The position numbers were made by a program, and so were the translations under genes. From positions 1-64,000 of IMG/VR virus record IMGVR_UViG_3300023174_000089: DNA of 64,000 bases; one strand, given 5' to 3'. The notes beneath the pieces were generated by a model. It saw only the letters and a list, made by a program, of their open reading frames with translations, searched no databases and was not told where the DNA came from. This document shows, piece by piece, positions 59,511-64,000 of the stretch (positions within the stretch are counted from its first letter, which is position 1; the number at the start of each line of letters is the position of its first letter). This stretch comes from a virus.

Positions 59511-60951
59511 TTGTTTCCAACCGTGATTTTCCATATACTTCAATACCTTCTACCTGACCTATTTTTTCACTTACGACCTTGATGGGTATAACCTTTTTCT
59601 TTGGTTCCTCTTTGTGTTCATAGATTGTACCAAAAATATCTTGGCGTTCTAGGGGTAGACCTTCCGCCTTAATTAAAGTTGGAATGTAACCACCAGTAAT
59701 TTTCTCAATGGCCAAGGCAAACAATGGTACATTATCTGAATATGAGTTTGCACAAGATATATCCCAAAACTTTTCATCTAGGAACATACAAGCACCTTTA
59801 CATAGGTGTAAAACTGGACAACCGCTACATTCTTTACGATTACTCCAATGTGTAGAACTTTTGATTCGAACATTATCAAAATCATCTAGTGTTCCACTAT
59901 GGTGACTTTCACCATTTTTACCCATTTCTAAAGAACTTACGTTTTGACAGGTCATAACATTACCACGCAGGTCAACAGCAAGGGTGTGTTCATCATCCAT
60001 GCCACACTTTTGACCTAAGAATTTAGAATTTGTGTGTGTTAATACTGAACCAATAAACCCATCGATTTTGGCCAACTGGCCAAAGAATCCTATTTTACCT
60101 TGTGTGGTGAATATATCAGCAAATGCTGTTCTACGATATTCAAAGTGTTCTTGTTTTGTTTGTAATGAATTAACGATACCATCTTCATCATAAGCGTCAA
60201 CAATACCACCTTCACCCAATACAACATTTGGATCACCGGTTAGTTTAACAAACCATTCATAAATTTCTTTACGTGATTTGTTTTTCGAATTCATCATTGG
60301 GTTGAAACTAAATGATTTACCCAATCTACTCATCATACGGTGAAATCCAAGAATTCTTTTCTTGGCTTCTGGATCATCAAATGGATCTGGCCCACGAACT
60401 GATTGTCCTGGTCCATCATGTGATATTGATACGGAGAAATCCATCATCATCAACCAATCAATGATATCATCAGTTAGAATTGACCCGTTGGTAATGATAG
60501 AGAATTGTGGTTTTCTTTTCCAATCAGAAAACTTTTCTGCAATAGTTTCGGCCAAAGGTTTTAATGTTTTCCAATATACAAGTGGTTCACCACCCCAAAA
60601 CTCAACTCTTAAGCCAGACTGTTCATCAAATTCTAGTTTGTTAAATTTTTCCATAAAAGAATCGATATCTTTTTTGGATGTTTCTGGCATTCTTTCAACA
60701 AATTTCTGTGAACAATAATCGCAGGAGTAGTTACAACTCAAACCTAATTGAATTTTAATATGTTTAACTAATCTAGATTTTTTGAGTGGATTATTCTTGT
60801 CGAATGGGACATAAGGTTTTAAACCATGTGGTTGAATATTATTGTATTGTAATATGTTTCCATTTTCATCAGACAATATGTTGGTCATATTATCATAATA
60901 AAAAATCCTCTTATCGTCTTTTGACTTCTCGGTGTGTATTTCAAATAACAT
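59506..60951 (-). CDS. radical SAM / SPASM peptide maturase
   Basis: 481 residues. Cluster motif C73-NYS-C77-DY-C80 (CxxxCxxC). GGEP at 120-123, ITNGSIL at 153-159 and SISHDGPG at 176-182 are the SAM-binding and core motifs of anSME/peptide-maturase enzymes. The C-terminal half has a full SPASM set: C316, G330-x4-C335, then C375-x2-C378-x5-C384-x3-C388, and C400. These proteins hold three Fe-S clusters and modify peptides by radical chemistry (thioether links, formylglycine and related). The adjacent Cys-rich protein is the likely substrate. The start overlaps the preceding stop (TAATG). Confidence 0.93.
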   Translation of the reverse strand: MLFEIHTEKSKDDKRIFYYDNMTNILSDENGNILQYNNIQPHGLKPYVPFDKNNPLKKSRLVKHIKIQLGLSCNYSCDYCSQKFVERMPETSKKDIDSFMEKFNKLEFDEQSGLRVEFWGGEPLVYWKTLKPLAETIAEKFSDWKRKPQFSIITNGSILTDDIIDWLMMMDFSVSISHDGPGQSVRGPDPFDDPEAKKRILGFHRMMSRLGKSFSFNPMMNSKNKSRKEIYEWFVKLTGDPNVVLGEGGIVDAYDEDGIVNSLQTKQEHFEYRRTAFADIFTTQGKIGFFGQLAKIDGFIGSVLTHTNSKFLGQKCGMDDEHTLAVDLRGNVMTCQNVSSLEMGKNGESHHSGTLDDFDNVRIKSSTHWSNRKECSGCPVLHLCKGACMFLDEKFWDISCANSYSDNVPLFALAIEKITGGYIPTLIKAEGLPLERQDIFGTIYEHKEEPKKKVIPIKVVSEKIGQVEGIEVYGKSRLETT

Positions 60952-61214
60952 TATTTTTCCTGTAGTCCTTTAGTTGTTCTACTTCTCTTTGTTGTTTTAT
61001 ATATTCTATTAGTTCCTGTCGAACTCTTTCCTTGTTGTGATATTCGTAATATAGCCGCTGTTGTTTTGACATCATTCTTTTTTTGCTCATTAAAACTCCT
61101 ATCGTTATTATTGTATTTTGGAATTTTAGAAGCAGGTTCTACAGGATTAACTTTGCCATTATCTGACCTCCTGATATTAAGTAGATGGGGAATTTGACTA
61201 TTCACTGTTACCAT
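60951..61214 (-). CDS. small basic disordered phage protein
   Basis: 87 residues, rich in Lys, Asn, Ser and Thr (SQIPHLLNIRRSDNGKVNPVEPASKIP ... IYKTTKRSRTTKGLQEK). No domain recognised. Translationally coupled to the radical SAM gene (TAATG) and overlapping the upstream gene by 7 bases. Could be an accessory factor of the rSAM step, but similar small genes are scattered through T4-like phages. Confidence 0.7.
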   Translation of the reverse strand: MVTVNSQIPHLLNIRRSDNGKVNPVEPASKIPKYNNNDRSFNEQKKNDVKTTAAILRISQQGKSSTGTNRIYKTTKRSRTTKGLQEK

Positions 61215-61483
61215 TCTCTAGGCATCTTTGTTTTGTGACCGTGTTTAACAGTATTTTGTGGAACTTTTTCTTTGATACGACCAATAATCTCACGTTCAAA
61301 TCTTGCATCAGGTTGACCAATACCTGGTACTGACATACGCATGCCGTCACCAAACATTGGTACATCTGTAATGTGTCGTTCTAAATGGGGATTATTTTGT
61401 TTGAAACCATCCAACTCCGATATCTTCATCGTGTGGGTTTCTATTTCGTTTGTTGTTTTATTTAAAAAATCATAGGTTGGCAT
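61208..61483 (-). CDS. conserved small phage protein (FmdB-like N-terminus)
   Basis: 91 residues, MPTYDFLNKTTNEIETHTMKISELDGFKQNNPHLERHI. The N-terminus resembles the beta-hairpin of FmdB-type zinc-ribbon proteins but has no cysteines. Conserved in T4-like cyanophages without known role. One-base overlap with the upstream gene (TAATG). Confidence 0.78.
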   Translation of the reverse strand: MPTYDFLNKTTNEIETHTMKISELDGFKQNNPHLERHITDVPMFGDGMRMSVPGIGQPDARFEREIIGRIKEKVPQNTVKHGHKTKMPREW

Positions 61484-62085
61484 TAACTATACTCATAGGA
61501 AAGTGATTCACGAACATTTTGTGACCACTCTTTCATAAAAGGTGGCACCTCTCTCTTATTTATCTTACCTTTCCATGACCACATTCTCTGTTTTTCCATG
61601 ATATAGTAATTGCGATAAGACTTCAATGAATCACCTGGTACCTTACAAGCATCAGGCATGGCAGGTGTAGGACCAGTAAAACTTACTGCCTTTGGTATGT
61701 TGTTTGGTAGATTCCAAAATAAAGCTTTGACCAAACCATCAGATTCACATTTGTGAACTTTACCATAACGATAGGTGTATTCTTTACATAACTCATTTAA
61801 CAATTTGCTTAACCAAATGTAATTTGAATCTGATTGGCGGCACCATACGGCTGATGGATGATTTACATGAGTGGCTGAATAAAGAATCGTTTCTCTTTCA
61901 TCAGGTAAAATCCAGCGTTTCACTTTACGACCAGTTTTCGATTCAGCAATGGTTTCTTTGCCGTCAATGATACGGTGTGCCGTTGATAATAGTTGGCAAT
62001 ATTCTAGAATCATTTTTACAACGTGCTTATCAACATGATATTGAGCACATTTCACAGGATCATAATCAAGATAAAAAATATTCAT
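61483..62085 (-). CDS. conserved phage protein, unknown
   Basis: 200 residues starting MNIFYLDYDPVKCAQYHVDKHVVKMILEYCQLLSTAHR, with HVNHPSAVWCRQSDSNYIWLSKLLNELCKEYTYRYGKVH in the middle and PDACKVPGDSLKSYRNYYIMEKQRMWSWKG later. This His/Tyr/Trp-rich pattern is conserved among T4-like marine phages, perhaps an enzyme, but I do not recognise a family. It overlaps the upstream membrane gene by four bases (ATGA). Confidence 0.78.
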   Translation of the reverse strand: MNIFYLDYDPVKCAQYHVDKHVVKMILEYCQLLSTAHRIIDGKETIAESKTGRKVKRWILPDERETILYSATHVNHPSAVWCRQSDSNYIWLSKLLNELCKEYTYRYGKVHKCESDGLVKALFWNLPNNIPKAVSFTGPTPAMPDACKVPGDSLKSYRNYYIMEKQRMWSWKGKINKREVPPFMKEWSQNVRESLSYEYS

Positions 62086-62366
62086 AGCATTCTAATTAAG
62101 CCGATTGTATCAATAGTAGTAAGTAAAACGTAATTAGCAACCATGCCAAATGATTTACGAGTATAAGCAGCCCAACCATACATAGCACAACCAAGGATCC
62201 AAATAGGGTATAGAATAAGTAGGGGCGGGTTTGGTACTGTAAGAGCCATTGTGATAGAGCATCCAATAGAGATTGCCCATGCCAAGAGCTCCACAACAAA
62301 GCGGAACTTACCAGATTTCCAATCATCACGAATCCAATCAAATAAATTATAAAATAAATCGTTCAC
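62082..62366 (-). CDS. small multi-pass membrane protein
   Basis: 94 residues, starting at GTG (62366) directly after the upstream stop; the sequence NDLFYNLFDWIRDDWKSGKFRFVVELLAWAISIG is followed by three hydrophobic segments (about 25-43, 48-65, 73-92). Ends DTIGLIRML. The type is common in T4-like cyanophages; a transport or envelope role is possible, none demonstrated. Confidence 0.75.
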   Translation of the reverse strand: MNDLFYNLFDWIRDDWKSGKFRFVVELLAWAISIGCSITMALTVPNPPLLILYPIWILGCAMYGWAAYTRKSFGMVANYVLLTTIDTIGLIRML

Positions 62367-62633
62367 TTAACACTCATCAGACCTGATTATACTCTTTCTG
62401 CCAGAAAAAATAGAATCCAAATCATCTAAATCATCATCTTCAACAATTTTTTGATCAGGCTTTACAACTTCTAAGTAACCGTCTAAATGAAAACCACAAC
62501 CACGCAGAAAGGTTTCAAACTCACCAACCACACCATCTAGTGTATCAGCATTGAATTCAAATGTTCTTTTAGTAACGATTGTGTCACCAAATGGTGATGG
62601 TTCATCTTCACAGACAAATGTAAATTTACTCAT
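62367..62633 (-). CDS. conserved small phage protein with acidic C-terminus
   Basis: 88 residues. MSKFTFVCEDEPSPFGDTIVTKRTFEF, then LDGVVGEFETFLRGCGFHLDGYLEVV, then an acidic region (VEDDDLDDLDSIF). Seen in other T4-like phages, function unknown. It overlaps the upstream gene (ATGA). Confidence 0.75.
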   Translation of the reverse strand: MSKFTFVCEDEPSPFGDTIVTKRTFEFNADTLDGVVGEFETFLRGCGFHLDGYLEVVKPDQKIVEDDDLDDLDSIFSGRKSIIRSDEC

Positions 62634-62884
62634 AGTTTTGGAATTTCCAATTCAGCAGGTTTCTTTTTTGGTGGAAAACGTTTTGCAATATCTTCGGCTG
62701 ATACAGTTTGCATTGCAAATTGTTTGAATTGGTCATATGAATCTTTTACTTTCATAATACTACCATGTGTCATAAACAATGCACAACCACCATCAACTAG
62801 AGGAGCAATTTCACCAACCCTATCTAAATTGATAATAATTTTACACGATTTTTCTACTGATTCAACTTCAACAAATAATGCCAT
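62630..62884 (-). CDS. conserved small phage protein
   Basis: 84 residues from ATG at 62884 (MALFVEVESVEKSCKIIINLDRVGEIAPL); a GTG one codon earlier is not preferred. A beta-rich core (DGGCALFMTHGSIMKVKDSY) and a basic-Pro end (FPPKKKPAELEIPKL). The start overlaps the upstream stop by one base (TGATG). Function unknown. Confidence 0.75.
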   Translation of the reverse strand: MALFVEVESVEKSCKIIINLDRVGEIAPLVDGGCALFMTHGSIMKVKDSYDQFKQFAMQTVSAEDIAKRFPPKKKPAELEIPKL

Positions 62885-63054
62885 CACTCATCTCCTTTAT
62901 CAGACTTCATAGTTAACTTGGCCATCTTGGCACGTTTTTCGGATACTTCTGCTTCAATCATCATATTCTTCCAATGTCCACGTTTATCTGCCGGCATAAG
63001 TGCCAATATTCTTTTGGACGATTTACTTAATTTAAAATCTTTGTTGGTTTTCAT
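62884..63054 (-). CDS. short basic protein
   Basis: 56 residues (MKTNKDFKLSKSSKRILALM..., then MPADKRGHWKNMMIEAEVSEK), Lys-rich and helical, possibly nucleic-acid-binding. Overlaps both neighbours by 1-4 bases (ATGA at its start, TGATG at its end), so it is clearly part of the same translationally coupled run. Confidence 0.75.
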   Translation of the reverse strand: MKTNKDFKLSKSSKRILALMPADKRGHWKNMMIEAEVSEKRAKMAKLTMKSDKGDE

Positions 63055-63317
63055 TTACCTGCCTTTTGAACTAATTCAACTTTATCACAATCTTTTACAC
63101 GAACTAACAGCGTATCAGTTTGATTCAATGGTCGAACAAAAAAACATTCGCCTTTAACTGACCAAACCAATTTATTCTGTATGCCGCCATCAAAATTACC
63201 GTTGACTGGCAAATTCATAAAATATGGTGTGTAGTAAAATGTTAAACCAAACACAACAACAGCTACAAAAAATAAAGTTTTATTTAATTGTAACCATTCA
63301 TTAATTTTTTTAAACAT
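63051..63317 (-). CDS. single-pass membrane protein
   Basis: 88 residues. N-terminal helix KKINEWLQLNKTLFFVAVVVFGLTFYY (membrane, about 15-30), then a beta domain (NFDGGIQNKLVWSVKGECFFVRPLNQTDTLLVRVKDCDKVELV) with two cysteines that could be disulfide-bonded outside the cytoplasm. No family recognised. Confidence 0.7.
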   Translation of the reverse strand: MFKKINEWLQLNKTLFFVAVVVFGLTFYYTPYFMNLPVNGNFDGGIQNKLVWSVKGECFFVRPLNQTDTLLVRVKDCDKVELVQKAGK

Positions 63318-63546
63318 GAATCAATCCTTGAGTATATAATACTAACATTATACTAGCAAATACTGCCAATGTCAATAGAATTAAGGTAAACTTCTGTGAT
63401 TCTTCTTGGTAATATTCCATTTCTCTTTGAATCATTTCGTGTTGAGCTAGAACCATATTAGGCACATCTGGTTCCATCATATTGATTGTTTTTTGTGATG
63501 ATTCGAAACGCTTCAATGCCTGCCAATAACGATAATATGATATCAT
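63310..63546 (-). CDS. small membrane protein with cytoplasmic coiled-coil
   Basis: 78 residues from ATG at 63546 (MISYYRYWQALKRFESSQKT), which lies one base after the upstream stop; a start at 63609 would overlap that gene by 62 bases. Helical polar region and a hydrophobic C-terminal segment (FTLILLTLAVFASIMLVLYTQG). Overlaps the next gene by 8 bases. Function unknown. Confidence 0.65.
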   Translation of the reverse strand: MISYYRYWQALKRFESSQKTINMMEPDVPNMVLAQHEMIQREMEYYQEESQKFTLILLTLAVFASIMLVLYTQGLIHV

Positions 63547-63547
63547 A

Positions 63548-64000
63548 TCAATCCCAAAGGTTTTCGTAATACTTTCCAAATAGTCTAAATGCGTTACGCT
63601 TTCTTTCATTGTGTGCGTTGAGGCCGTCCCAATCTACTTTTGGTCCAACATAATCTTCATGCCATGGCAACTTGCCTTTACTTTCAGAGTGGTCAAAGAA
63701 CTTACTTTCTGCATCATCAATTACTTTCTGTTCAAATGCCCAAATCATTTCATCTAACACATATTGCCAGCGTTGGTGAATCATGTCATCTTCACTTGAT
63801 TCTAAAGCTTGAATAGAAGGATCAACCATCTTTTTACTTTTCTTTTTGCCACTACGCATTTCAGCCGGCACATCTTCTTCATCAACAAAAGGTGAACCAT
63901 GAGATTCTGCTTTGAGTTGCTTCAGCATTGGTAGAATGATATAAGCCAAAGTGTGATCCATCGACCATGTATCCCAACGGTCAATCTTTACATAATCAAT
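63548..64000 (-). CDS. conserved T4-like phage protein (5' end outside window)
   Basis: The frame is open to the right edge; upstream residues IDYVKIDRWDTWSMDHTLAYIILPMLKQLK show that the gene continues past the ATG at 63961, as do its relatives in T4-like marine phages. Visible part: SPFVDEEDVPAEMRS, a charged linker, WQYVLDEMIWAFEQK. Acidic/Trp-rich, function unknown. Confidence 0.8.
   Translation of the reverse strand: MDYVKIDRWDTWSMDHTLAYIILPMLKQLKAESHGSPFVDEEDVPAEMRSGKKKSKKMVDPSIQALESSEDDMIHQRWQYVLDEMIWAFEQKVIDDAESKFFDHSESKGKLPWHEDYVGPKVDWDGLNAHNERKRNAFRLFGKYYENLWD

Overview
The window is part of the genome of a T4-like (Straboviridae/cyanophage-type) contractile-tailed phage. The evidence is a set of recognisable T4 morphogenesis and replication homologues: baseplate gp25, gp6, a gp7-like protein, gp8, gp53, gp48/54-type, gp5-type, gp27-type and gp26-type proteins, head-completion gp4, ssDNA-binding gp32, helicase loader gp59 and late-transcription co-activator gp33. 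T4-type late promoters (TATAAATA and close variants) occur at gene junctions. The DNA is visibly AT-rich. The host is not identified. A phage-encoded permuted tmRNA with tag ANDNKFALAA, and a small secreted Lys/Glu/Pro-rich protein, point weakly to a (beta)proteobacterial host; this is inference.

Layout. 0-31 kb, minus strand: a long tail-fibre and baseplate block. At its distal end is an alternating array of coiled-coil fibre proteins and seven-bladed RCC1-like propeller proteins (1-6.6 kb). Then come a beta-helix fibre, small structural proteins, an S74-chaperone tailspike, a 2081-residue DUF4815-type protein, gp8, a gp7-like protein, gp6 and gp25. 30.4-39.3 kb: a glycine-rich tip protein and three collagen-like proteins, two of them over 1100 residues, preceded by a glycosyltransferase gene (39.3-40.5 kb). 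40.5-46.5 kb: baseplate hub genes (needle, OB-fold hub, gp27-like, gp53, gp48/54-like). 46.55-52.1 kb: the only plus-strand block (gp4, an unknown, a tube-like protein, gp26-like with a candidate -1 frameshift extension, and two paralogous long tail proteins, one with a lysozyme-like domain). It starts back-to-back with the minus block at overlapping late promoters and ends at a bidirectional terminator.

52.1-64 kb, minus strand: replication, late-transcription and accessory genes. gp33, gp59, a HAD phosphatase and gp32 (with a consensus sigma70 promoter) are followed upstream by a SleB-type cell-wall hydrolase, a permuted two-piece tmRNA, two tiny membrane proteins and a PD-(D/E)XK nuclease. 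Next are two tandem 2OG-Fe(II) oxygenase-like proteins, an EF-hand protein, an extremely Cys/Asn-rich protein with a virion-type N-terminus, and a radical SAM/SPASM maturase. The window ends in a tightly overlapping run of small conserved phage genes.

The most notable features are the permuted tmRNA locus, the radical SAM-SPASM enzyme beside a Cys-rich candidate substrate (with oxygenases in the same operon), the candidate programmed frameshift in the gp26-like gene, and the fibre/propeller and collagen/glycosyltransferase regions.
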